A stretch of 62,549 nucleotides of DNA from an uncultured Lachnospiraceae bacterium (GTDB taxonomy: Bacteria > Bacillota > Clostridia > Lachnospirales > Lachnospiraceae): assembly GCA_910579865.1 (NCBI GenBank), contig CAJTXA010000019.1:1-62549 (forward strand). The letters run 5' to 3'. A program made the translations under genes and the position numbers. Below, piece after piece: positions 1 to 7,513 of the stretch. The notes beneath the pieces were generated by a model, which was not told the DNA's origin, ran no database searches, and worked only from the letters and a program-made list of their open reading frames with translations. Position 1 is the first letter of the stretch. Every line of letters begins with the position of its first letter.

Positions 1-40
1 CGATGGAGCTGACCATTACTAATCGGTCGAGGGTTTGACC
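1..40 (+). rRNA. 23S ribosomal RNA, 3' end only
   Basis: The first 40 bases match the conserved 3' tail of bacterial 23S rRNA, ending in the familiar GGTCGAGGGTTTGACC block. Only the tail lies in the window. No 5S gene follows; a tRNA starts about 50 bases downstream. The exact mature end is estimated. Confidence 0.85.
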
Positions 41-89
41 AAGAAAAAAGCGGAGAATACAATGTGCAGTTTTGAAGGTAAAATCTTCT

Positions 90-161
90 TCCTCGATAGC
101 TCAATGGTAGAGCACTCGGCTGTTAACCGAGTTGTTGCAGGTTCGAGCCCTGCTCGGGGAG
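90..161 (+). tRNA. tRNA-Asn (anticodon GTT)
   Basis: Full cloverleaf. The acceptor arm TCCTCGA pairs with TCGGGGA, the anticodon stem CTCGG/CCGAG encloses loop CTGTTAA, and the T-arm contains GGTTCGAGCCC. The discriminator base is G. CCA is not encoded. It lies directly behind the 23S gene and is probably co-transcribed with it. Confidence 0.95.
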
Positions 162-182
162 TTTTATAAAAAAATAAAAATT

Positions 183-254
183 GGCTCCATGGTCAAGCGG
201 TTAAGACACCGCCCTTTCACGGCGGTAACAGGGGTTCAAATCCCCTTGGAGTCA
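183..254 (+). tRNA. tRNA-Glu (anticodon TTC)
   Basis: Acceptor arm GGCTCCA pairs with TGGAGTC (one G-T pair). The anticodon stem CCGCC/GGCGG holds loop CTTTCAC, giving anticodon TTC. The T-arm GGGGTTCAAATCCCC is perfect. CCA is not encoded. It follows tRNA-Asn by 21 bases. Confidence 0.95.
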
Positions 255-298
255 TTCTTGACATATTTTAAGGGATATGTTAATATAATATTATATAT

Positions 299-370
299 GG
301 CGCAGTAGCCAAGCGGTAAGGCAATGGTCTGCAACACCAGTACGCACCGGTTCAAATCCGGTCTGCGCCT
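299..370 (+). tRNA. tRNA-Cys (anticodon GCA)
   Basis: Acceptor arm GGCGCAG pairs with CTGCGCC. The anticodon loop CTGCAAC gives GCA, and the T-arm is CCGGTTCAAATCCGG. The discriminator is T and CCA is not encoded. It is the last gene of the rRNA/tRNA unit, just before a terminator. Confidence 0.95.
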
Positions 371-373
371 CTC

Positions 374-400
374 AAAAACCCCGATTTTCCGGGGTTTTTT
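374..400 (+). terminator. Rho-independent terminator of the rRNA/tRNA unit
   Basis: AAAAACCCCG and CGGGGTTTTTT form a GC-rich stem around a six-base loop, running into a T tract. It begins four bases after tRNA-Cys. Confidence 0.9.
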
Positions 401-430
401 ATAATTCAGAAAAAATTGTTTTTAATATTC

Positions 431-459
431 TTGTCAAATTTGTAATTGAATGTTATTAT
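431..459 (+). promoter_or_regulatory. Promoter of the CO dehydrogenase-like operon
   Basis: TTGTCA (431-436) and TATTAT (454-459) are 17 bases apart, and a TG dinucleotide one base before the -10 makes an extended -10. It sits 35 bases upstream of the chosen start codon. Confidence 0.65.
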
Positions 460-481
460 TGATAATAAATACTATTATCAA
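459..481. promoter_or_regulatory. Palindromic operator candidate of the CO dehydrogenase-like operon
   Basis: Perfect inverted repeat with 9-base arms, TTGATAATA and TATTATCAA, around a 5-base spacer. It starts at the last base of the -10 box and ends against the ribosome-binding site, so a bound repressor would block initiation. The arm TGATAAT resembles half of a Fur/PerR box, but the spacing is not the classical 7-1-7. The regulator is not known. Confidence 0.5.
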
Positions 482-493
482 AGGAGGAAAAGA

Positions 494-2380
494 ATGAACG
501 ATTGTTATGGATGCAACACCTGTAAGAGTGCGGATAAGCCTCTGGAAAAATTTATTGCAAGTCTCCCAATGGAGACATCCCATCATCGAGTAGATGGACA
601 GAAGACAAAGTGTGGATTTGGTTTAAAAGGGGTTTGCTGTCGTTTGTGTTCCAATGGTCCATGCCGAATTACTCCTTCGGCACCACGTGGAATCTGTGGA
701 GCAGATGCAGATACAATTGTGACTCGGAATCTTTTGCGGGCAGTGGCAAGTGGAAGTGGATGTTATATTCATGTTGTAGAGAATACAGCAAGAAATTTAA
801 AGAATACTGGATTATCAAAAGGACCAATTAAAGGGGAACAAGCACTTCGTTTATTAGTGCATGAATTTGGTCTAGAAGAGTCAGATGACTTACATAAAAT
901 GGCCTGTGAAGTAGCAGATAAAGTACTAGCTGATCTTTATAAACCAGATTATGAAGAGATGGAATTGATTCAAAAACTGGCTTATCCACCTCGTTATAAT
1001 AAATGGAAAGAACTTGGAATTTTGCCAGGCGGTGCAAAATCGGAAGTATTCTCAGGGGTAGTAAAGTGTTCTACAAATCTAAATTCTGATCCAGTCAATA
1101 TGTTGATGACTTGTTTAAAATTAGGAATATCAACTGGTTTGTATGGTTTAACTTTAACTAATTTATTAAATGATGTAATGCTAGGAGAACCACAGATTCG
1201 TATGGCACCAGTCGGGTTAAATGTAATTGATCCAGATTATATCAATATTATGATTACTGGACATCAACATTCTATTTTTGTAGATCTTCAGGAACGACTA
1301 GCTTCACCGGAGGCAGTAAAGAAGGCACAAGAAGTAGGAGCAAAGGGCTTTAAGTTGGTGGGCTGTACTTGTGTAGGACAAGACTTGCAACTTCGTGGAG
1401 CACATTATACTGATATTTTTGATGGTCATGCAGGGAATAACTATACCAGTGAAGCTGTTTTAGCGACAGGGGCAATTGATGCTGTACTTTCAGAGTTTAA
1501 TTGTACGCTGCCAGGGATTGAACCAATCTGTGATCAACTAAAAATCAAACAAATTTGTCTAGATGATGTAGCAAAGAAAGTCAATGCAGAGCTGATACAA
1601 TTTTCTTATGAAGATCGAGAAAATATTAGTAATCAAGTGATGGAGGCAGTAATTGCTGCTTACAAGGAACGTCGAGGACAAGTAAAACTTCGTCTTCTTT
1701 CCGAGCATGGAAATAAAAATACATTGACAGGTGTTAGTGAAGGCTCTCTTTATGACTTTTTAGGAAAATCTTGGAAGCCATTATTAGATTTAATTGTAAC
1801 AGGAAAAATCAAAGGTGTAGCAGGAGTAGTAGGATGCTCAAATTTGACAGCCTTGGGACATGATGTATGTACAGTAGAATTGACAAAAGAATTGATAAAA
1901 AGAGATATTCTTGTACTCTCAGCAGGATGTTCTTCTGGTGGAATTGAAAATTGTGGTCTTATGACACCAGAGGCAGCAGAACTTGCTGGAGAGGGATTAA
2001 AGGAAGTTTGCAAGAGCCTTAATATTCCACCTGTATTAAATTTTGGTCCATGTCTTGCAATTGGACGTTTAGAGATGGTAGCAACTGCGTTGGCAAAAGA
2101 GTTAAATATTGATTTACCACAGCTCCCACTTGTTCTTTCTGCACCACAGTGGTTAGAAGAACAAGCATTAGCAGATGGAATGTTTGGTGCTGCTCTTGGA
2201 TTGCCATTACATTTAGGACAACAGCCATATATTGCAGGCAGTGATCTTACTGTTAAAGTTTTGACAGAAGGTTTAAAAGAGCTTACTGGAGGACAAGTAA
2301 TTATAGAATTAGATCCAGTAAAAGCTGCTGAACAATTGGAACAAATTATTGAGGAGAAGCGAAAAGGGCTTCATATTTAA
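494..2380 (+). CDS. cooS: Ni-dependent CO dehydrogenase (CooS) homologue with altered catalytic residues
   Basis: 628 aa. Start chosen at ATG 494 behind AAAGGAGGA; an upstream in-frame ATG at 446 lacks such a site. The family oxidises CO to CO2 at a Ni-Fe-S C-cluster. Ligands for clusters D and B are present (C40, C48, C49, C52, C57, C68: motif CGFGLKGVCCRLC). The C-cluster His (TGHQH) and five Cys (GCTCVG, FNCTLP, VVGCSN, SAGCSSG, FGPCLA) are also present. Against Carboxydothermus CODH-II as I recall it, catalytic His93 aligns with Tyr91 and Lys563 with Gln557. The N-terminus has an extra CX2CX2C (C4, C7, C10). First gene of a tight operon with a ferredoxin and an FAD/NAD oxidoreductase. Family membership is sure; CO oxidation activity is doubtful. 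Confidence 0.9.
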   Translation: MNDCYGCNTCKSADKPLEKFIASLPMETSHHRVDGQKTKCGFGLKGVCCRLCSNGPCRITPSAPRGICGADADTIVTRNLLRAVASGSGCYIHVVENTARNLKNTGLSKGPIKGEQALRLLVHEFGLEESDDLHKMACEVADKVLADLYKPDYEEMELIQKLAYPPRYNKWKELGILPGGAKSEVFSGVVKCSTNLNSDPVNMLMTCLKLGISTGLYGLTLTNLLNDVMLGEPQIRMAPVGLNVIDPDYINIMITGHQHSIFVDLQERLASPEAVKKAQEVGAKGFKLVGCTCVGQDLQLRGAHYTDIFDGHAGNNYTSEAVLATGAIDAVLSEFNCTLPGIEPICDQLKIKQICLDDVAKKVNAELIQFSYEDRENISNQVMEAVIAAYKERRGQVKLRLLSEHGNKNTLTGVSEGSLYDFLGKSWKPLLDLIVTGKIKGVAGVVGCSNLTALGHDVCTVELTKELIKRDILVLSAGCSSGGIENCGLMTPEAAELAGEGLKEVCKSLNIPPVLNFGPCLAIGRLEMVATALAKELNIDLPQLPLVLSAPQWLEEQALADGMFGAALGLPLHLGQQPYIAGSDLTVKVLTEGLKELTGGQVIIELDPVKAAEQLEQIIEEKRKGLHI

Positions 2381-2396
2381 GAAAGGAGGGAGCAAC

Positions 2397-2843
2397 ATGA
2401 AACGAATCATGATCGATCCTTCCAAATGTGACGGATGTAAAAATTGTGCACTTGCTTGTATGGAAAGTCATAGGAAAGATGGAAAAACAGGTGTGGAAAC
2501 ACTTGATTTTAAAGATCCAGCAAATGAAGCTCGTAATGATATTGTAAATGATGGAACAGGTGGTTATTTACCAATGTTTTGTCGTCACTGTGGAGTACCT
2601 CAGTGTGCAGGAAGCTGTATGAGTGGAGCACTTTATCAGGATGAAAAAACAAGACATGTATTATATAACGAAGAACGTTGTGGAGCTTGTTTTATGTGTG
2701 TGATGAACTGCCCATATGGGATTCCAAAACCAGATGTAACTAAAACAAAGATCTTAAAATGTGATTTTTGCATGGATCGGGAAGAGGGCCCAGCTTGTGT
2801 AGCAGCTTGTCCGAAAAATGCGATTTATGTAGAGGAGGTGTAA
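2397..2843 (+). CDS. cooF: CooF-type ferredoxin with four [4Fe-4S] clusters
   Basis: 148 aa. Start at ATG 2397 behind GAAAGGAGGG, 16 bases after the preceding stop. Sixteen cysteines form four cubane motifs: C11/C14/C17/C21, C62/C65/C70/C74, C95/C98/C101/C105 and C122/C125/C134/C138. This is the HycB/CooF/DmsB pattern of electron-transfer subunits. It has no membrane segment or signal, so it is cytoplasmic. It lies between the dehydrogenase homologue and an FAD/NAD oxidoreductase and probably carries electrons between them. Function by family is solid; the partner is inferred from the operon. Confidence 0.88.
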   Translation: MKRIMIDPSKCDGCKNCALACMESHRKDGKTGVETLDFKDPANEARNDIVNDGTGGYLPMFCRHCGVPQCAGSCMSGALYQDEKTRHVLYNEERCGACFMCVMNCPYGIPKPDVTKTKILKCDFCMDREEGPACVAACPKNAIYVEEV

Positions 2844-2845
2844 GC

Positions 2846-4102
2846 ATGGGAAATCCTTATGTAATAATCGGAACTGGAGCAGCCGGAATGGCAGCTGCAG
2901 AGCGTCTTCGGCTTTTAAAGCCAGATGCGACAATCCAGATGTTATCCATTGATGAATATTCTCATTCCCGTTGTATGCTGCACAAATTCCTCAGTGGTGA
3001 GCGAGATGAGGAAGGGCTTTCTTTTGTACCAGAAGACTTTTTCGAAAAGAAACAAATTTTATGGGGAAAAGGACAAAAAGTAACTGGAATTAATCCAAAA
3101 CAGAAACGGGTTTTATTGGAACAGGGTTATCTGCCTTATGAAAAATTATTGATTGCTACTGGTTCTGTCTATGGGATACCACCAATTCCTGGATTTCGTA
3201 CAGCAGCAAATGTATTTGGATTTCGGGATTTAAGCGATGCACAAAAAATAAAAAAAGTCATTCAGGAACAAGATGTAAAACATGTATTTATTGTAGGAAG
3301 TGGTTTGGTAGGTTTAGATGTAGCATATGCACTTTTAGAACGTGGGATAAAAGTAACAATTGCTGAGATGGCAGAACGAGTGCTTCCTTTACAGACAGAT
3401 ACAACTTCTGCACAGGCATATCAAGAACTATTTGAGAAAGCAGGGGCTGTATTTAAACTTGGAATAGGTGCAAGTGATTCTGTAGTAAATGATCAAAACC
3501 AAATTACGGCAGTAAAATTGTCAAATGGAGAAGAAATTTCCTGTGATTTTGTAGTTTGTGCAGCTGGTGTAAGACCAAATTTGGCTTTCTTAGAGGGCAG
3601 TGGATTAAAGACAGAACGAGGGATTGTAGTAGATGAATTTATGCGCACTTCTGATTTAGATATTTATGCAGCCGGCGATGTTACAGCTCTTTCTGGGATT
3701 TGGCCAAATGCGATGGATCAAGGTAGAATTGCAGCCGCAAATATGAGTGGACAACAGATGAAATATACCGATATATTTTGTATAAAAAATACAATTAATT
3801 TCTTTGGACTTACAATGCTTTCAGTAGGAGAGGTGGAGCCAAAAGAGGAAGGTTCACAAATTTATAAGCGTGAATGTCGAAATGCCTATCAAAAAGTAAT
3901 TGTACGAAATGGCACAGTGAAAGGAGTTCAGCTTCAAGGAGATATTTCTCATAGTGGATTTTGGCAATATTTAATAAAAAATCAGATTGATATTTCAGAA
4001 TTACTTTTAAAAAAGTCAGTTTTTGAAATTGGATATGAAGATTTTTATAAATTGGATGATTTAGGAGAATATTTTTATAAAAATAGTACTGTTTCGTTTT
4101 AA
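2846..4102 (+). CDS. FAD/NAD(P)-dependent oxidoreductase of the cooS operon
   Basis: 418 aa; ATG 2846 lies two bases after the ferredoxin stop, with AGAGGAGGTG upstream, so translation is probably coupled. An N-terminal FAD-binding GTGAAG motif lies near residues 9-14. A second dinucleotide fold, GSGLVGLDVAYALLERG, lies near 150. The FAD-closing motif LDIYAAGDV lies near 275. This is the class of NADH:rubredoxin reductases and NirB N-domains. No redox-active CxxC is visible. In cooS-cooF-oxidoreductase operons such enzymes link the ferredoxin to NAD(P). The direction of electron flow cannot be read from the sequence. No terminator is seen before the next gene. Confidence 0.85.
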   Translation: MGNPYVIIGTGAAGMAAAERLRLLKPDATIQMLSIDEYSHSRCMLHKFLSGERDEEGLSFVPEDFFEKKQILWGKGQKVTGINPKQKRVLLEQGYLPYEKLLIATGSVYGIPPIPGFRTAANVFGFRDLSDAQKIKKVIQEQDVKHVFIVGSGLVGLDVAYALLERGIKVTIAEMAERVLPLQTDTTSAQAYQELFEKAGAVFKLGIGASDSVVNDQNQITAVKLSNGEEISCDFVVCAAGVRPNLAFLEGSGLKTERGIVVDEFMRTSDLDIYAAGDVTALSGIWPNAMDQGRIAAANMSGQQMKYTDIFCIKNTINFFGLTMLSVGEVEPKEEGSQIYKRECRNAYQKVIVRNGTVKGVQLQGDISHSGFWQYLIKNQIDISELLLKKSVFEIGYEDFYKLDDLGEYFYKNSTVSF

Positions 4103-4158
4103 GATTAAAATGTGTTTTGCAAGCAAAGGAATTGGTACGTTTTGGACTGGAATCATTA

Positions 4159-4187
4159 TTGACAAAATAATCAGATAGTAGTACGAT
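4159..4187 (+). promoter_or_regulatory. Promoter of the chemoreceptor gene
   Basis: TTGACA (4159-4164) and TACGAT (4182-4187) are separated by 17 bases, ending about 40 bases before the chemoreceptor start. Confidence 0.6.
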
Positions 4188-4227
4188 TAGGAAAGAAAAT
4201 AAAATTAAAAGTAAGGGAGTAATTGTT

Positions 4228-6252
4228 ATGCAAAGGAGTAAGGCAGAAAAAAAATTTTCTTTCAGTACGAAAAATGCAGACTCTATTCAAAAAAAGATAC
4301 AATTTACTATGGTTCAAGTTGTTACAATTGCTATGATAGTTTTAGGATTAGTAGGTTGCATTTTGAACTTCTATAGTACATATGATATGCTGAAAACAAC
4401 AATGAATGAGGTTTCACATCTTGTAGCAGACAGAGTGGAATGGGAGATTACCTCCTATAAAAATATAGTACAAGAATTGGGATGTGTTTCTAGATTTTCA
4501 AGTGATGCCTATACAATTGAAGAAAAACAAGAGATTATCTCACAGAAGGTACAAGGGTATGGGTTTATTCGAGGAAGACTAATCAATACGGAAGGCATTG
4601 CAGAAATAGATGGTACAGATTTTAGTGATCGTGATTTTTTTCAGCATGCAATAAAGGGAGAAGTATATTTTTCAGATCCTACCATATCTCCTACTGATGG
4701 AATGGTTCGTTTGTATGCAGCTTCACCTGTATGGGAAGGTGGTTTGCCAAATACTAACATTACAGGAGTAATTATGGTGGTATTACCATTAGATATGTTA
4801 AATGATATTGCAAAGGATATTGAAATTAGTAAAAATTCCAATTGTTACATATTGAACAAAGAGGGAACTACAATAGCACATACTTTGATAGAGCGAGTAG
4901 AAATTGCAGAGAATACGATTCAGGATGCAAAAACAGATTCTTCTTTAAGAAAGATTGCCAGTATAGAGGAGGATATGATTGCTGGAGGAAGTGGTTTTGG
5001 AACATATACTTATGGTGGTATAGTAAAAATGTTATCCTATGCTCCTATTAAAAATACAGAAGGATGGAGTGTAGCAGTAAATGCACCAATTTTGGACTTT
5101 TTTGGAAAATTAATTTTTAGTATGCTTGCTATGATTGCAATTGTAATTATTGCTATTGTGATAGCTTCTTCTATAGCAATTAAGACAGGAAAAGCAATTG
5201 GAGAACCAATTCGACTTTGTGCAAAACGGTTAAATCAGATATTAGAAGGAGATTTACAGTCAGAGATACCAGTGATTGAAACAAAGGATGAAGTTGCTGT
5301 TCTTGCTGATGCCACGAAAGGAATTGTAGATGGATTAAAAGCAATTATTGGTGATATTAAATATTTATTATCTAGTATGGCGGATGGAGATTTTTCAATT
5401 CGTACAAGAGCAGAGAAACATTATATAGGTGATTTTGAAGAAATTTTGTTGTCTATACGTAAAATTAATAGTTCTTTAAGTAAAACTTTATTATCTATTC
5501 GAGAGGCAGCCGATCAGGTATCAGCAGGAAGCGATCAGATGGCAGGAGGAGCACAGAATTTGGCAGAGGGTGCAACCGATCAGGCTGGTGCAGTACAGGA
5601 GTTGCTTGCTACGATTAGTGATACAACTGCTAAAGTAGAACAGAACGCAGAGGAAGCAGTACAAGCTAGTAAAGGGGCTATGAAAATTGAAAAGTCTGCT
5701 CAAGATAGTACAAAAAATATGCAAGAAGTTACGAATGCAATGGAACGAATTAGCAATGCATCAAAAGAAATTGAAAATATTATTTTAACAATTGAAAATA
5801 TTGCATCCCAGACCAATCTTTTGTCTTTAAATGCTTCGATTGAAGCAGCACGTGCAGGAGAGGCAGGAAGAGGATTTGCTGTGGTAGCAGGTGAAATTGG
5901 TCAGTTAGCCAATGAAAGTGCAAAGGCAGTGGAAGATACAAGGGAATTAATTGGTACAGCATTATCTGAAGTATCGGCTGGAAATGGAATTGTAGAGAAT
6001 ACTGTTTCTGTGCTGATGGATGTTATTAATGGAATTGAAGAAATTGTACAATCGATTGAGGGTGTAGCAGAATCTTCTAAGCAACAAGCGGTTGCTATGG
6101 AGGAAATTAATAAAGGAATTGAGCAGATTTCTGTAGTAGTAGAGGCAAATTCTGCTACTGCTGAAGAGTCCTCTGCTACAAGTGAGGAGCTTTCTGCTCA
6201 AGCAGCTCAGTTAAAAGAACAAGTAAAGCGTTTTAAATTTCGTGACGTATAA
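4228..6252 (+). CDS. Methyl-accepting chemotaxis protein
   Basis: 674 aa transmembrane chemoreceptor. A first membrane helix (about 26-48) and a second (about 294-320) bracket a Cache-like extracellular sensor. A HAMP linker and a long coiled-coil signalling domain follow. The hairpin tip contains SLNASIEAARAGEAGRGFAVVA, given here as the family signature around residues 533-555. It would control CheA/CheW. The ligand is not predictable. The gene has its own promoter and a strong hairpin behind it, so it is a single unit, although it follows the CO dehydrogenase operon on the same strand. Confidence 0.92.
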   Translation: MQRSKAEKKFSFSTKNADSIQKKIQFTMVQVVTIAMIVLGLVGCILNFYSTYDMLKTTMNEVSHLVADRVEWEITSYKNIVQELGCVSRFSSDAYTIEEKQEIISQKVQGYGFIRGRLINTEGIAEIDGTDFSDRDFFQHAIKGEVYFSDPTISPTDGMVRLYAASPVWEGGLPNTNITGVIMVVLPLDMLNDIAKDIEISKNSNCYILNKEGTTIAHTLIERVEIAENTIQDAKTDSSLRKIASIEEDMIAGGSGFGTYTYGGIVKMLSYAPIKNTEGWSVAVNAPILDFFGKLIFSMLAMIAIVIIAIVIASSIAIKTGKAIGEPIRLCAKRLNQILEGDLQSEIPVIETKDEVAVLADATKGIVDGLKAIIGDIKYLLSSMADGDFSIRTRAEKHYIGDFEEILLSIRKINSSLSKTLLSIREAADQVSAGSDQMAGGAQNLAEGATDQAGAVQELLATISDTTAKVEQNAEEAVQASKGAMKIEKSAQDSTKNMQEVTNAMERISNASKEIENIILTIENIASQTNLLSLNASIEAARAGEAGRGFAVVAGEIGQLANESAKAVEDTRELIGTALSEVSAGNGIVENTVSVLMDVINGIEEIVQSIEGVAESSKQQAVAMEEINKGIEQISVVVEANSATAEESSATSEELSAQAAQLKEQVKRFKFRDV

Positions 6253-6277
6253 ATAGACAAAAATTATAAAAATAAAT

Positions 6278-6366
6278 AAAAAGACTGTTATACTAAGAGA
6301 ATATAGTATCCGATATGATTGGCTATAGAATGGATATGATATTGAACTTAGTAAAACAGTCTTTTT
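6278..6366 (+). terminator. Terminator-like hairpin with a very long loop
   Basis: A 20-base stem starting AAAAAGACTGTT (one mismatch) pairs with its complement ending ACAGTCTTTTT. About 49 bases lie between the arms, far more than usual. It sits right behind the chemoreceptor gene and ends in T5. Confidence 0.6.
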
Positions 6367-6482
6367 GTGGATTTACATATGATACAAAAATGTAGAAAAG
6401 AGATGAGAAAGGAACATATTTTATTAGAATACATATACTATAGATGAAACATTTGCCATGCGATATGGAAGGTGAGGCTTAT

Positions 6483-7379
6483 ATGGCATACCAACCGTTT
6501 TATATGATAAATGCACAAAACCAAGAAGAAAATTGGGAAGCACTTGAAGAAAAAGACTGGGATTATGTCAAAGGAATATATCCACAAATGGCAAAAACAA
6601 TTCAGGAGAAAGTGGAAGAAGAGTGTGATAAACTAGAATACGATGGAAGTATGATGTTTGATGAATATCCGGATAAATTAATGATGCGTAATATCTGTGA
6701 GAGGATATATAAGGAATTACAAGAGGAAAAAGAGATGCCTTATACAGAAGATGAAAATGAAGAAGAAATGAATATGCCAGTAGAAAATAGAGTAGAAGGT
6801 ATACCTATAGAAGAGATGTCAAGAAATGATATAACAATGGAAAATATACCAATAGAAATGACACCTGTAGAGGAGAATGATGGAAGTCTTCAAAGTAGTC
6901 AAATGTGTAATTCGTGTCAGAAACGACCGCAAGGAAGGCCAGAATTTCCACCACCACCACGCCCACCACAAGGGGGCCCAGGTTGGGGGCCACGTCCACC
7001 ACAAGGACCAGGATTTCCACCACCACCGCCACCACGTCCGCCACAAGGAGGTCCAGGTTGGGGGCCACGTCCACCACAAGGACCAGGATTTCCACCACCA
7101 CGCCCACCACAGGGAGGGCCGGGTTGGGGGCCACGTCCACCGCAAGGACCAGGATTTCCACCACCACCGCCGCCACCACGTCCACCACAAGGAGGTCCAA
7201 GTTGGATATTTCCTCGTCCTCCAAAGCGCCCATGTTCTTGTCCTCCAGGGCGCCCATGTAGGGATTGTTTGATTGCTTTACAGAATCAACCAGACTGGAT
7301 GAGTGATTTAATTGAAGTTCTTTTGTATCAAGAAATGTTACATCGCAGAAGTCGCCGAAGAAGACGAAGAGTATATTAG
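6483..7379 (+). CDS. Pro/Gly-rich repeat protein, function unknown
   Basis: 298 aa. Start chosen at ATG 6483 because AAGGTGAGG lies seven bases upstream; the in-frame ATG 6444 lacks such a site. The N-terminal ~90 residues (YVKGIYPQMAK, VEEECDKLEYDGSMMFDEYP) and C-terminal ~45 residues (CSCPPGRPCRDC, LIEVLLYQEMLHRR and an Arg run) look folded and resemble uncharacterised clostridial proteins. Between them lie four Pro-rich repeats built on GGPGWGPRPPQGPGFPPP. No signal peptide is seen. The function is unknown; a structural or spore-associated role is possible but unsupported. Confidence 0.75.
   Translation: MAYQPFYMINAQNQEENWEALEEKDWDYVKGIYPQMAKTIQEKVEEECDKLEYDGSMMFDEYPDKLMMRNICERIYKELQEEKEMPYTEDENEEEMNMPVENRVEGIPIEEMSRNDITMENIPIEMTPVEENDGSLQSSQMCNSCQKRPQGRPEFPPPPRPPQGGPGWGPRPPQGPGFPPPPPPRPPQGGPGWGPRPPQGPGFPPPRPPQGGPGWGPRPPQGPGFPPPPPPPRPPQGGPSWIFPRPPKRPCSCPPGRPCRDCLIALQNQPDWMSDLIEVLLYQEMLHRRSRRRRRRVY
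6948..7206 (+). repeat. In-frame tandem repeat coding for Pro/Gly-rich units
   Basis: Four imperfect units of roughly 66-75 bases start at about 6948, 7018, 7093 and 7159 (the last shorter). Each begins with a run of CCA codons and carries a GGTTGGGGGCC or similar core. Units differ by whole codons in the CCA run, which suggests slippage or recombination. The GC content is clearly above the surroundings. Confidence 0.85.
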
Positions 7380-7450
7380 AAAAATTATTGATTGACAGAG
7401 TGAAATGCTGTCCGTATAATCAAGGGTAGGAAGTAAAACGGGCAAAGAGA

Positions 7451-7482
7451 AATGGAGATGGTAGAACCGTCTCCATTCTTTT
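7451..7482 (+). terminator. Rho-independent terminator
   Basis: AATGGAGA pairs with TCTCCATT, and the inner GGT/ACC extends the stem, followed by CTTTT. It separates the repeat protein from the methyltransferase. Confidence 0.75.
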
Positions 7483-7513
7483 ACATAAAAAAATTTAAAG
7501 GAATTAGTGAAAA

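Noticed and set aside
6805..7272. Long open frames, His-, Thr- and Val-rich, on both strands in the Pro-rich repeat
   Set aside because: They are shadows of CCA/GG repeats in the real frame. They lack starts with ribosome-binding sites and have absurd compositions.
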